A stretch of DNA of 64,000 nt from Cytobacillus depressus (lineage in GTDB: Bacteria; Bacillota; Bacilli; Bacillales; Cytobacillaceae). Under the pieces are notes generated by a model that was given only the letters and a program-made list of their open reading frames with translations, searched no databases and was not told where the DNA came from. Within the stretch, counting starts at the first letter, position 1. Each line of letters begins with the position of its first letter. A program made the translations under genes and the position numbers. The stretch covers positions 1-64,000 of the forward strand of contig NZ_WBOS01000020.1 in NCBI RefSeq assembly GCF_008923245.1, written 5' to 3'. Below, piece by piece: positions 17,632 through 26,183 of this stretch.

Positions 17632-17775
17632 ATGAGGAAAAAAGTTGTACTAGCTTGCGGTGAGTGTGGATCGAGAAATTATTCAACAATGAATAATAAA
17701 GACTCCGAACGATTAGAGCTTAAGAAATATTGCAAAACATGCAGTAATCATACAATCCATCGTGAAACAAAGTAA
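17632..17775 (+). CDS. rpmG: Ribosomal protein L33, zinc-binding form
   Basis: A 47-residue L33 of the 50S subunit. Two CxxC pairs (CGEC and CKTC) make this the zinc-binding C+ form, which in Bacillus is accompanied by zinc-free paralogues elsewhere. AGGTGG stands upstream of the ATG. Its place between sigH and secE is the conserved rpmGB position. The preceding 111 bases contain TTGACA (17567-17572), but no strong -10 box at the right distance. Confidence 0.93.
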   Translation: MRKKVVLACGECGSRNYSTMNNKDSERLELKKYCKTCSNHTIHRETK

Positions 17776-17896
17776 TTTTTTGAAATGCATTTCTTTTGTT
17801 TACTTAAATAATAGCGATTTGATAGAGATATAATTGTTTTTATCTATAATACATTATTAAATTTACTTAGACCATAAGTAAGTTGGGGGTTACAAA

Positions 17897-18079
17897 ATGC
17901 AACGCATCTTGAATTTTTTCCGCGATATTGGACGTGAAATGAGAAAGGTCAGTTGGCCAAAGCGTAAAGAAATGACTACTTATACAATTACTGTTCTTGC
18001 AACTGTAGCGTTTTTTGCGATTTTCTTTGGAGTGGTTGACTTAGGTATTTCTGAATTGATTCGTTTAATTCTTGAATAA
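17897..18079 (+). CDS. secE: Protein translocase subunit SecE
   Basis: SecE is the small essential subunit that clamps SecY in the membrane. The 60 residues are the short Gram-positive form: an amphipathic helix with the conserved EMRKVSWPKRKE motif (about 14-25), then one membrane helix (TITVLATVAFFAIFFGVVDLGI). GTTGGGGGTT lies before the ATG. Two TATAAT hexamers upstream (17829-17834, 17845-17850) suggest a promoter, but neither has a clear -35 box. Confidence 0.95.
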   Translation: MQRILNFFRDIGREMRKVSWPKRKEMTTYTITVLATVAFFAIFFGVVDLGISELIRLILE

Positions 18080-18127
18080 CCCCTGTATTTCCATGGTATA
18101 ATGGAGAATAACGCAGGAAAACATTTG

Positions 18128-18155
18128 CAAAGCCCGGAAACGGGTTTTTTATTTG
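18128..18155 (+). terminator. Terminator after secE
   Basis: CCCG-gaaa-CGGG, extended slightly by flanking bases, is followed by a T-rich run (18142-18150). It is a short stem and may be a partial attenuator in front of nusG rather than a full stop. Confidence 0.65.
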
Positions 18156-18244
18156 GTTAAAAACAGTATTTTTTTATGGGATATATCGAGTGAGTCCAGG
18201 TAAATCTGGCTGCAAATATTCTCGAAGCGCGAATATGAAATATA

Positions 18245-18276
18245 GGGAGGGAAGGACGCTTTAGTCCCCTTGAATG
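18245..18276 (+). promoter_or_regulatory. nusG ribosome site separated from ATG by a small hairpin
   Basis: The only good Shine-Dalgarno sequence, GGGAGGGAAGG (18245-18255), lies about 18 bases before the nusG ATG at 18274, which is too far for normal use. GGAC-gcttta-GTCC (18254-18267) forms a hairpin between them and would bring the two into the usual distance. No in-frame start codon lies closer to the ribosome site. Confidence 0.6.
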
Positions 18277-18807
18277 GAAAAGAATTGGTATGTTGTTCAT
18301 ACGTATTCCGGTTATGAAAATAAAGTAAAGGCAAACCTAGAGAAGCGTGTAGAATCTATGGGTATGCAAGATAAGATCTTCCGCGTAATTGTACCGGAAG
18401 AAGAAGAAACTGATTTTAAAAATGGCAAGAAGAAGGTAGTAAAGCGGAAAGTATTCCCTGGATATGTCCTCGTTGAAATTGTAATGACAGACGATTCATG
18501 GTATGTCGTTCGCAATACACCAGGTGTTACGGGATTCGTTGGTTCGGCTGGTTCAGGCTCGAAGCCGACACCGTTATTACCTGAAGAAGTCAATGTAATC
18601 TTGAAGCGTATGGGTGTCGATGAAAAACGAGTGGATATTAATTTCGAAATCGGTGAAGTTGTTCAGGTGAAAGAAGGTCCATTTGCTAACTTCACAGGGT
18701 CAATTGAAGAAATTGACAAAGACAAGGCGAAAATTAAAGTTCTTGTTAATATGTTTGGTCGCGATACTCCTGTAGAGCTTGATTACTCACAGATTGAAAG
18801 GATTTAA
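18274..18807 (+). CDS. nusG: Transcription termination/antitermination factor NusG
   Basis: NusG binds the clamp of RNA polymerase and links it to pausing, termination and ribosomes. The 177 residues have the NGN domain (about 1-115, WYVVHTYSGYENKVKANLEKR; FPGYVLVEI; NTPGVTGFVG) and a C-terminal KOW domain (VQVKEGPFANFTGSIEEID). In Bacillus, NusG also stimulates sequence-specific pausing. It lies in the conserved secE-nusG-rplK order. The start has an unusual ribosome-site geometry. Confidence 0.97.
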   Translation: MEKNWYVVHTYSGYENKVKANLEKRVESMGMQDKIFRVIVPEEEETDFKNGKKKVVKRKVFPGYVLVEIVMTDDSWYVVRNTPGVTGFVGSAGSGSKPTPLLPEEVNVILKRMGVDEKRVDINFEIGEVVQVKEGPFANFTGSIEEIDKDKAKIKVLVNMFGRDTPVELDYSQIERI

Positions 18808-18888
18808 GAGGAAAAACCTTTAGAGTGTTTAAAGTTAGGAAGTATGTTCTAGCTCTAAAAGCTTCTCTCTCTATTTTTTGAAAAAAAC

Positions 18889-18917
18889 TTGAAATTGACT
18901 TTGAAAAGTGATAATAT
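18889..18917 (+). promoter_or_regulatory. Probable promoter of rplK-rplA
   Basis: TTGAAA (18889-18894) stands 17 bases before TAATAT (18912-18917); an overlapping GATAAT (18910-18915) would give a 15-base spacer. About 150 bases of leader follow, including a perfect GTCTCAA-ttt-TTGAGAC hairpin near 18932. Confidence 0.6.
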
Positions 18918-19064
18918 TTCAAAGGTCAGTATGTCTCAATTTTTGAGACCGGACAATGTAGTTTTCTTTATCTTGATATAAAGACTATAAGTTGAGTGGG
19001 AGGGGACCCCAACAGTCACTAAGGCCCCAATTACCACATCACGGACTTTAAGGAGGTGTGTCTC

Positions 19065-19490
19065 GTGGCTAAAAAAGTAATCAAACTTGTAAAGTTACAA
19101 ATTCCAGCAGGTAAAGCTAACCCTGCGCCACCAGTAGGACCTGCACTAGGTCAAGCGGGTGTTAACATCATGGGATTCTGTAAGGAATTTAACGCACGTA
19201 CAGCTGAACAAGCTGGCCTAATCATTCCTGTTGAAATTACGGTTTTTGAAGACCGTTCATTTACATTTATTACGAAAACTCCTCCTGCTGCAGTTCTTCT
19301 TAAGAAAGCGGCTGGAATCGAGTCTGGTTCTGGTGAACCAAACCGTAATAAAGTAGCAACAGTCAAGCGTGACAAGGTACGCGAGATTGCTGAAACAAAA
19401 ATGCCTGACCTAAACGCTGCTAGCGTTGAAGCTGCAATGCTTATGGTTGAAGGTACTGCACGCAGCATGGGTATCACGATCGAAGACTAA
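19065..19490 (+). CDS. rplK: Ribosomal protein L11
   Basis: L11 forms the base of the GTPase-associated centre on 23S rRNA with L10/L7-L12 and is needed for RelA activation. The 141 residues have the proline-rich N-terminal domain (PAGKANPAPPVGPALGQAGVNI, the thiostrepton region) and the C-terminal RNA-binding domain (about 70-141). The GTG at 19065 has AAGGAGGTG six bases upstream; a GTG inside that ribosome site is rejected. Confidence 0.97.
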   Translation: MAKKVIKLVKLQIPAGKANPAPPVGPALGQAGVNIMGFCKEFNARTAEQAGLIIPVEITVFEDRSFTFITKTPPAAVLLKKAAGIESGSGEPNRNKVATVKRDKVREIAETKMPDLNAASVEAAMLMVEGTARSMGITIED

Positions 19491-19513
19491 TCCATGTTAC
19501 GGAGCTTTAGGTT

Positions 19514-19645
19514 GTTAATGGGGTTGCGTCGTTGAATTTGGTTTCACACGCAACCTTTGTTCTGTCTAATGATGATGTCGAATGCTAAGTCGTAACAAAA
19601 ATTCGACTTCTGGCATCCGACATTAGAAAAACGCTTAGCGTTTTT
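19514..19645 (+). other. Structured spacer between rplK and rplA
   Basis: Three stems fill this gap: GGTTGCGT with ACGCAACC near 19520-19555, an imperfect pairing of TGTCG with CGACA around 19577-19625, and a perfect AAAAACGC-tta-GCGTTTTT (about 19628-19646). In several bacteria L1 binds its own mRNA in this operon; one of these stems could be such a site, but I cannot match it to the L1 motif by eye. Confidence 0.45.
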
Positions 19646-19694
19646 CGTAAGTGGGAGGATATCCGCTAAAACCACAATCAAGGAGGAAATTATA

Positions 19695-20393
19695 ATGGCT
19701 AAAAAAGGTAAGAAGTTTTTAGAAGCTGCAAAGCTTGTAGATCGTACGAAAGCTTATCCAATTGAAGAAGCGATTGATCTTGCAAAGAAAACAAATTTCA
19801 CTAAATTCGATGCAACTGTAGAAGTTGCTTTTCGCTTAGGAATTGATCCTAAGAAAGCTGACCAAAACATCCGTGGAGCAGTTGTTCTTCCAAACGGAAC
19901 TGGTAAAACTCAACGCGTTCTAGTATTCGCGAAGGGTGAAAAAGCAAAGGAAGCAGAAGCTGCTGGCGCAGATTATGTAGGCGATTCAGAGTTCATCAAC
20001 AAAATCAACCAAGGTTGGTTTGAGTTTGATGTAATCGTTGCTACTCCTGATATGATGGGTGAAGTTGGTAAGCTTGGTCGTGTATTAGGACCAAAAGGTT
20101 TAATGCCAAACCCTAAAACTGGCACTGTTACATTTGATGTAGAAAAAGCTATTAACGAAATCAAAGCAGGTAAAGTTGAATACCGTACTGATAAAGCTGG
20201 TAACATCCATGTTCCAATCGGTAAAGCATCATTCGAAAACGAAAAGCTTGTTGAAAACTTCAACACAATTTTCGAAACAATGCTTAAAGTGAAGCCTTCA
20301 GCTGCAAAAGGTACTTACATGAAGAACGTATCTGTTACTTCTACTATGGGACCTGGCGTTAAAGTAGATCCTTCAACGGTTACAGTTAAGTAA
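19695..20393 (+). CDS. rplA: Ribosomal protein L1
   Basis: L1 forms the mobile L1 stalk that helps move deacylated tRNA out of the E site. The 232 residues have the two-domain L1 fold; the conserved GKLGRVLGPKGLMPNPKTGTV stretch (about 120-145) is clear. AAGGAGG is seven bases before the ATG. The gene is separated from rplK by 204 structured bases, which is longer than usual. Confidence 0.97.
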   Translation: MAKKGKKFLEAAKLVDRTKAYPIEEAIDLAKKTNFTKFDATVEVAFRLGIDPKKADQNIRGAVVLPNGTGKTQRVLVFAKGEKAKEAEAAGADYVGDSEFINKINQGWFEFDVIVATPDMMGEVGKLGRVLGPKGLMPNPKTGTVTFDVEKAINEIKAGKVEYRTDKAGNIHVPIGKASFENEKLVENFNTIFETMLKVKPSAAKGTYMKNVSVTSTMGPGVKVDPSTVTVK

Positions 20394-20416
20394 TAATTGG
20401 AAATTACCTAATAAGA

Positions 20417-20445
20417 TTGACAAACAAAATCACATTCTGTAATAT
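20417..20445 (+). promoter_or_regulatory. SigA promoter of rplJ-rplL
   Basis: TTGACA (20417-20422) and TAATAT (20440-20445) are 17 bases apart. The L10 leader follows at once. Confidence 0.8.
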
Positions 20446-20467
20446 GTATTTTGTTGTTAATATATAT

Positions 20468-20590
20468 ATACATTTGTACCGTAGACAGCAGGTGCCCATG
20501 CTTAATATCCTGCCGAGGTCATACGATAGATTTTCAGTTTGCCTATTGTATACTCCCTCCATGTCTACTTGATGTGGAGGTTTATTATTG
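20468..20590 (+). promoter_or_regulatory. L10 leader (autoregulatory mRNA site)
   Basis: The leader contains the conserved AGACAGCAGGTGC and CTTAATATCCTGCC blocks of the Firmicutes L10 leader (CAGG pairing with CCTG), where the L10-L12 complex binds its own message. It ends in CCTCCA (20556-20561) with TGGAGG (20575-20580) followed by TTTATTATT, a possible attenuator. Binding should reduce read-through into rplJ-rplL. Confidence 0.88.
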
Positions 20591-20629
20591 AACGGTATAA
20601 GTGCAGAAAATTCTACAGGAGGTGTAAAG

Positions 20630-21130
20630 ATGAGCAGCGCTATCGAACAAAAGAAACAAATCGTCGAAGATATTGCTGATAAACTAAAAGGTAGTGTATC
20701 AACAGTTGTTGTTGACTACCGTGGTTTAACTGTTACTCAAGTAACTGAACTTCGTAAACAGCTTCGCGAAGCTGGTGTTGAATTCAAAGTATACAAAAAT
20801 ACTTTAACACGCCGTGCTGCGGAAGTTGCTGAACTAACTGGTTTAAACGAAGTGTTAACTGGTCCAAATGCGATTGCATTCAGTACTGAAGATGTAATTG
20901 CTCCAGCAAAAATCATTAATGATTTTGCTAAAAAGAATGATGCACTTGAAATTAAAGCAGGTGTAATTGAAGGAAATGTTGCATCAGCAGAGGAAATTAA
21001 AGCTCTTGCAGAACTACCATCTCGCGAAGGCTTACTATCTATGCTACTCAGCGTACTTCAAGCACCTATCCGCAATCTTGCTCTTGCTGCAAAAGCTGTT
21101 GCAGATCAAAAAGAAGAACAAAGCGCGTAA
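20630..21130 (+). CDS. rplJ: Ribosomal protein L10
   Basis: L10 anchors the L7/L12 dimers on the ribosomal stalk. The 166 residues have the N-terminal rRNA-binding part (IVDDIADKL-type start, VVVDYRGLTVTQVTELRKQLREAGVEFKVYKNTL) and the C-terminal helix that receives L12 dimers. ATG at 20630 has AGGAGGTG eight bases upstream; a longer frame starting at a TTG 42 bases before it lacks a ribosome site. It is expressed with rplL under the L10 leader. Confidence 0.97.
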   Translation: MSSAIEQKKQIVEDIADKLKGSVSTVVVDYRGLTVTQVTELRKQLREAGVEFKVYKNTLTRRAAEVAELTGLNEVLTGPNAIAFSTEDVIAPAKIINDFAKKNDALEIKAGVIEGNVASAEEIKALAELPSREGLLSMLLSVLQAPIRNLALAAKAVADQKEEQSA

Positions 21131-21185
21131 GCTAGTTTTAATATAATCAAAATTTATTAACCAAATTTAAGGAGGAAACTTTATC

Positions 21186-21548
21186 ATGACTCAAGAACAA
21201 ATCATTGAAGCGGTTAAAAATATGACTGTTTTAGAATTAAACGACTTAGTAAAAGCTATCGAAGAAGAATTTGGTGTAACTGCTGCAGCTCCTGTGGCTG
21301 TTATGGGCGGAGCTGCTGCTGGCGCTGTTGAAGAAAAAACTGATTTTGATGTAATCCTTGCTTCTGCAGGCGATCAAAAAATCAAAGTTATCAAAGTTGT
21401 TCGTGAAATCACAGGTCTTGGTCTTAAAGAAGCAAAAGAACTTGTTGACAACACTCCAAAAGCAATCAAAGAAGGCGCTTCTAAAGAGGAAGCTGAAGAA
21501 ATCAAAGCTAAACTTGAAGAAGTTGGAGCTGGCGTTGAAGTTAAGTAA
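21186..21548 (+). CDS. rplL: Ribosomal protein L7/L12
   Basis: L12 recruits and activates translation GTPases from the stalk. The 120 residues have the dimerisation N-terminus, an alanine-rich hinge (AAAPVAVMGGAAAGAVEEK, about 36-55) and the C-terminal factor-binding domain (IKVVREITGLGLKEAKELVDNTP). AAGGAGG lies before the ATG. A strong terminator follows. Confidence 0.98.
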   Translation: MTQEQIIEAVKNMTVLELNDLVKAIEEEFGVTAAAPVAVMGGAAAGAVEEKTDFDVILASAGDQKIKVIKVVREITGLGLKEAKELVDNTPKAIKEGASKEEAEEIKAKLEEVGAGVEVK

Positions 21549-21560
21549 TATAGATTTAAG

Positions 21561-21588
21561 AAAGCCCGCTGTATAGCGGGCTTTTTTT
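21561..21588 (+). terminator. Terminator after rplL
   Basis: AAAGCCCGCT-gtat-AGCGGGCTTT followed by a T-run: a perfect 10-bp stem that closes the rplJL unit before ybxB. Confidence 0.95.
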
Positions 21589-21637
21589 AACCTCTCATTA
21601 TTTCTGCAACCAAATCCCCGATTGGAGGTGATATGTC

Positions 21638-22240
21638 ATGTCAGAACATTACTATTCCAAAACACAAAGTACAGAAAGTAACCCGAAATATTGGAGTTTT
21701 ACCTTAAAGAATCATCCGTTCCGTTTTAAGACGGATAATGGAGTTTTTTCAAAAAATGAAGTTGATTTTGGTTCAAGATTACTGATAGAGACATTTGAAC
21801 ATCCGGCTATCGAAGGGAATATACTTGATGTTGGCTGTGGGTACGGACCGATTGGGCTATCTATTGCGAAGCATATGGAAGACCGCCTTGTCCACATGGT
21901 AGATGTCAATTCAAGAGCCTTATCTCTCGCACGTGAAAATGCAGAGTTAAATCAAATTAAAAATGTCACTATTTATGAAAGTGATCGTCTTGAAAATGTA
22001 AAGGATGCCAAGTTTGCGGCGATATTAACGAATCCTCCCATCCGGGCGGGAAAAAAGGTTGTCCATGATATTTTTGAGCAAAGCTATCATAAGTTGCAAC
22101 AAGACGGAGACCTTTGGGTAGTGATACAGAAAAAACAAGGAGCCCCGTCAGCTATTGAAAAATTATCAGAGTTATTTAGTGAAGTAGAAACAGTGGAAAA
22201 GAAAAAAGGCTATTATATTTTGCGAGCAAAAAAATATTGA
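21638..22240 (+). CDS. ybxB: RsmC-like class I methyltransferase YbxB
   Basis: A 200-residue SAM-dependent methyltransferase of the RsmC/RlmG type. The SAM-binding motif is LDVGCGYGPIGL (about 65-76), and TNPPIRAGK (about 130-138) is the NPPxRxGK catalytic motif of enzymes that methylate guanine N2 in rRNA. It is only the C-terminal half-length form typical of Firmicutes. GGAGGTGA precedes the ATG. Its place between rplL and rpoB is conserved in Bacillus. The exact rRNA target is not established here. Confidence 0.9.
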   Translation: MSEHYYSKTQSTESNPKYWSFTLKNHPFRFKTDNGVFSKNEVDFGSRLLIETFEHPAIEGNILDVGCGYGPIGLSIAKHMEDRLVHMVDVNSRALSLARENAELNQIKNVTIYESDRLENVKDAKFAAILTNPPIRAGKKVVHDIFEQSYHKLQQDGDLWVVIQKKQGAPSAIEKLSELFSEVETVEKKKGYYILRAKKY

Positions 22241-22241
22241 C

Positions 22242-22273
22242 TTGACTTTTTGTGTGTGTTAGCATTATATAAT
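22242..22273 (+). promoter_or_regulatory. Probable rpoB promoter with palindromic -10 region
   Basis: TTGACT (22242-22247) is followed by TATATAAT (22266-22273), giving a spacer of 18 to 20 bases. The -10 region is the centre of a perfect 14-base palindrome, GCATTATATAATGC. About 210 bases of leader separate it from rpoB. Confidence 0.55.
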
Positions 22274-22484
22274 GCCAACATAATATACTCCGACTATTTA
22301 CTAAAATAGACAAAAGTTGTATAAAATTGGTTTTTAGTGGAAAAGATAACAAAATAATAGTCGTAATGTGAAAATGTGGTTTTTTGAACTAAAAACCCTT
22401 TTTTCTTTTTGTCTTAAGATAGGACAGTTTGTTCTATTTGAGAATACATTATTGCCATTAAGCTTGATTTGAGGGGTGAATCAG

Positions 22485-25400
22485 TTGATAGGTCAACTTG
22501 TTCAGTATGGACGACACCGCCAACGTAGGAGTTACGCACGAATCAGTGAAGTTTTAGAATTACCAAATCTAATCGAAATCCAAACCTCTTCTTATCAATG
22601 GTTTCTTGATGAGGGTTTACGCGAAATGTTCCAAGATATTTCGCCGATTGAAGACTTTACTGGTAATTTGTCGCTTGAATTTATTGATTACAGCCTTGGC
22701 GAGCCAAAATATTCCGTTGAGGAATCGAAAGAAAGAGATGTTACATACTCAGCACCATTGCGAGTGAAAGTACGTCTTGTAAACAAAGAAACAGGCGAAG
22801 TTAAAGACCAGGATGTCTTTATGGGTGACTTCCCGCTTATGACAGAAACAGGTACATTTGTGATCAACGGAGCAGAGCGTGTAATTGTTTCTCAGCTTGT
22901 TCGTTCACCAAGTGTATACTATAGTGGAAAAATAGATAAAAACGGGAAAAAGGGCTTTACAGCAACTGTAATCCCGAACCGCGGCGCTTGGCTTGAGTAT
23001 GAAACAGATGCCAAGGATGTCGTGTACGTTAGAATAGATCGTACTCGGAAACTGCCCGTTACGGTTCTTTTGCGTTCGCTTGGGTTCGGATCTGATCAAG
23101 AAATCATTGATTTGATTGGAGACAATGAATACATTCGCAATACGTTGGAGAAAGACAATACAGAAGGGACAGATAAGGCATTATTAGAAATTTATGAGCG
23201 CCTTCGTCCTGGTGAACCACCAACAGTAGAAAACGCAAAAAGCTTATTAGTATCTAGATTTTTTGACCCTAAGCGTTATGATTTAGCGAACGTAGGACGA
23301 TACAAAATTAACAAAAAGCTTCATATTAAAAATAGATTATTCGGACAAAAACTTGCCGAAACGCTAGTAGATCCGGAAACAGGCGAGATTATCGCTGAAA
23401 AAGGAGTAACCCTTGATCGACGTACACTCGATCGTATCCTTCCAAACTTAGAGAACAACATTGGTTTCAAAAAAGTGAGTCTAGTTGCCGGGGTGCTAGA
23501 AGAGGATGTTACTCTTCAATCAATTAAAATTTATGCTCCAAACGAAGATGGAGAAAAGGCCATTAATGTTATAGGGAATGCGTATGTTGAAGAGGCTGTG
23601 AAGAATATTTCACCTTCTGATATTATCGCCTCTATTAGCTATTTCTTTAATCTGCTTCATTCAGTTGGGGATACGGATGATATTGACCATCTTGGAAATA
23701 GACGTTTACGCTCTGTTGGAGAGCTGTTGCAAAACCAGTTCCGTATTGGTCTTTCAAGAATGGAACGTGTTGTTCGCGAAAGAATGTCAATTCAAGATAC
23801 CAATACAATTACTCCACAGCAATTAATTAATATTCGACCGGTTATCGCGTCGATTAAAGAGTTCTTCGGAAGCTCGCAGTTATCGCAATTCATGGATCAA
23901 ACGAATCCACTTGCAGAATTAACGCATAAACGCCGGTTATCTGCCCTTGGACCAGGGGGATTAACTCGTGAGCGTGCAGGGTTTGAAGTGCGTGACGTTC
24001 ACTACTCCCACTATGGGCGTATGTGTCCGATTGAGACTCCTGAGGGACCGAATATCGGTTTGATTAACTCATTATCATCCTTTGCAAAGGTTAACAGATT
24101 TGGTTTTATTGAAACTCCTTATCGCCGTGTTGACCCAGAAACAGGAAAAGTAACCGCTCGTATTGATTATTTAACAGCCGATGAAGAAGACAACTATGTA
24201 GTTGCACAAGCAAACGTATTACTTGGTGATGATGGCTCCTTCCTAGAAGAGGAAGTTGTTGCTCGTTTCAAAGGTGAAAACACTGTTGTCGCTCGTGATC
24301 GTGTCGACTATATGGACGTTTCACCGAAGCAAGTTGTGTCTGCTGCGACCGCGTGTATTCCGTTCCTAGAAAATGATGACTCTAACCGTGCGTTAATGGG
24401 TGCGAACATGCAACGTCAGGCTGTACCGTTGATGCAGCCAGAAGCACCAAGAGTAGGAACAGGGATGGAATATGTTTCAGGGAAAGATTCCGGTGCTGCA
24501 GTTATCTGTAAGCATGATGGAATTATAGAGCATGTTGAAGCCCGTGAAGTATGGGTCCGTAGAATTGTAAATGTAGATGGCCAAGAGACAAAAGGCGATC
24601 TTGATAAATACAGAATGCTGAAGTTTATCCGTTCGAATCAGGGTACTTGTTATAACCAGCGTCCGATTGTTGCAGAAGGAAACCGTGTAACAAAAGGTGA
24701 AATTCTTGCTGATGGTCCATCTATGGAGCTTGGAGAATTAGCACTTGGACGTAACGTATTAGTAGCGTTTATGACTTGGGATGGATATAACTATGAAGAT
24801 GCTATCATTATGAGCGAACGTCTTGTGAAGGACGATGTGTATACTTCGATTCATATTGAAGAATACGAGTCTGAATCACGAGATACGAAGCTTGGACCTG
24901 AAGAGATTACTCGCGATATTCCAAACGTTGGAGAGGATGCTCTCCGCAACTTGGATGAGAGAGGAATTATCCGAACGGGTGCTGAGGTTAAGGATGGCGA
25001 TCTTCTAGTAGGAAAAGTGACGCCTAAAGGTGTGACTGAACTTACAGCTGAAGAAAGACTATTGCATGCAATCTTCGGAGAAAAAGCACGAGAAGTTCGT
25101 GATACTTCCCTTCGTGTTCCGCACGGCGGCGGTGGTATTGTTCTGGACGTTAAAGTCTTCAACCGAGAAGATGGAGATGAGCTTCCACCAGGAGTAAATC
25201 AGCTTGTCCGTGTATACATTGTTCAAAAACGTAAAATCTCTGAAGGGGATAAAATGGCGGGCCGACATGGTAACAAAGGGGTTATCTCGCGAATTTTACC
25301 GGAAGAGGATATGCCTTATATGCCAGACGGAACACCAGTTGACATCATGTTAAACCCATTAGGGGTTCCATCTCGTATGAACATCGGACAGGTGCTTGAG

Positions 25401-26045
25401 CTTCATCTGGGAATGGCAGCAAGATCTCTAGGCATTCATGTCGCATCACCTGTATTTGACGGTGCGACTGAAGAAGATGTTTGGAGTACGATTGAAGAAG
25501 CAGGCATGGCCCGTGATGCGAAGACAGTTCTTTATGATGGACGTTCAGGAGAACCGTTTGATAACCGTGTATCTGTTGGTGTCATGTACATGATCAAGCT
25601 CGCTCACATGGTTGATGACAAGCTTCATGCTCGTTCTACAGGACCATACTCTCTTGTTACTCAACAGCCGTTGGGCGGTAAAGCTCAATTTGGCGGTCAG
25701 CGTTTCGGAGAGATGGAGGTTTGGGCGCTTGAGGCCTACGGTGCTGCATATACATTGCAGGAAATCTTAACCGTTAAATCGGATGACGTCGTAGGACGTG
25801 TGAAAACATATGAAGCAATCGTTAAAGGTGAGAACGTTCCAGAGCCAGGTGTCCCTGAGTCGTTTAAAGTATTAATTAAAGAACTTCAAAGCTTAGGTAT
25901 GGACGTTAAGATTTTATCGGGTGATGAAAAAGAAATCGAAATGCGCGATACTGAGGATGATGAAGATATCCAGCAAGCTGAATCCTTCACAATCACACCT
26001 GAACCACAAAACTCAGAACCTGAGGAAGTTGTGACAAAAGAGTAG
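22485..26045 (+). CDS. rpoB: RNA polymerase beta subunit
   Basis: RpoB forms one side of the active-site cleft and the rifampicin pocket. The 1186 residues align throughout with Bacillus RpoB. The rifampicin region reads SSQLSQFMDQTNPLAELTHK-RRLSALGPGG, the sensitive (wild-type) form at the usual positions. The basic KxxxGDKMAGRHGNKG active-site motif and the C-terminal LGGKAQFGGQRFGEMEVWALE are present. The TTG at 22485 is used, with GAGGGGTGA just upstream; a GTG within that ribosome site is rejected. Confidence 0.98.
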   Translation: MIGQLVQYGRHRQRRSYARISEVLELPNLIEIQTSSYQWFLDEGLREMFQDISPIEDFTGNLSLEFIDYSLGEPKYSVEESKERDVTYSAPLRVKVRLVNKETGEVKDQDVFMGDFPLMTETGTFVINGAERVIVSQLVRSPSVYYSGKIDKNGKKGFTATVIPNRGAWLEYETDAKDVVYVRIDRTRKLPVTVLLRSLGFGSDQEIIDLIGDNEYIRNTLEKDNTEGTDKALLEIYERLRPGEPPTVENAKSLLVSRFFDPKRYDLANVGRYKINKKLHIKNRLFGQKLAETLVDPETGEIIAEKGVTLDRRTLDRILPNLENNIGFKKVSLVAGVLEEDVTLQSIKIYAPNEDGEKAINVIGNAYVEEAVKNISPSDIIASISYFFNLLHSVGDTDDIDHLGNRRLRSVGELLQNQFRIGLSRMERVVRERMSIQDTNTITPQQLINIRPVIASIKEFFGSSQLSQFMDQTNPLAELTHKRRLSALGPGGLTRERAGFEVRDVHYSHYGRMCPIETPEGPNIGLINSLSSFAKVNRFGFIETPYRRVDPETGKVTARIDYLTADEEDNYVVAQANVLLGDDGSFLEEEVVARFKGENTVVARDRVDYMDVSPKQVVSAATACIPFLENDDSNRALMGANMQRQAVPLMQPEAPRVGTGMEYVSGKDSGAAVICKHDGIIEHVEAREVWVRRIVNVDGQETKGDLDKYRMLKFIRSNQGTCYNQRPIVAEGNRVTKGEILADGPSMELGELALGRNVLVAFMTWDGYNYEDAIIMSERLVKDDVYTSIHIEEYESESRDTKLGPEEITRDIPNVGEDALRNLDERGIIRTGAEVKDGDLLVGKVTPKGVTELTAEERLLHAIFGEKAREVRDTSLRVPHGGGGIVLDVKVFNREDGDELPPGVNQLVRVYIVQKRKISEGDKMAGRHGNKGVISRILPEEDMPYMPDGTPVDIMLNPLGVPSRMNIGQVLELHLGMAARSLGIHVASPVFDGATEEDVWSTIEEAGMARDAKTVLYDGRSGEPFDNRVSVGVMYMIKLAHMVDDKLHARSTGPYSLVTQQPLGGKAQFGGQRFGEMEVWALEAYGAAYTLQEILTVKSDDVVGRVKTYEAIVKGENVPEPGVPESFKVLIKELQSLGMDVKILSGDEKEIEMRDTEDDEDIQQAESFTITPEPQNSEPEEVVTKE

Positions 26046-26183
26046 ATACATTTGTTTAAAATTTGTTCCCAGCCTTCGCTAATAAATTAAGAGAAGGCTG
26101 ATTGGAACCATTAAATTTGCACCCAAATTGCTTTCTATGGGCAAAATGGGCATAGCCCGGAGATTAAAAGGGAGGTAGGCCCC

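Noticed and set aside
23850..23970. Rifampicin-resistance substitution in RpoB
   Set aside because: The cluster reads as the wild-type Bacillus sequence at the usual positions.
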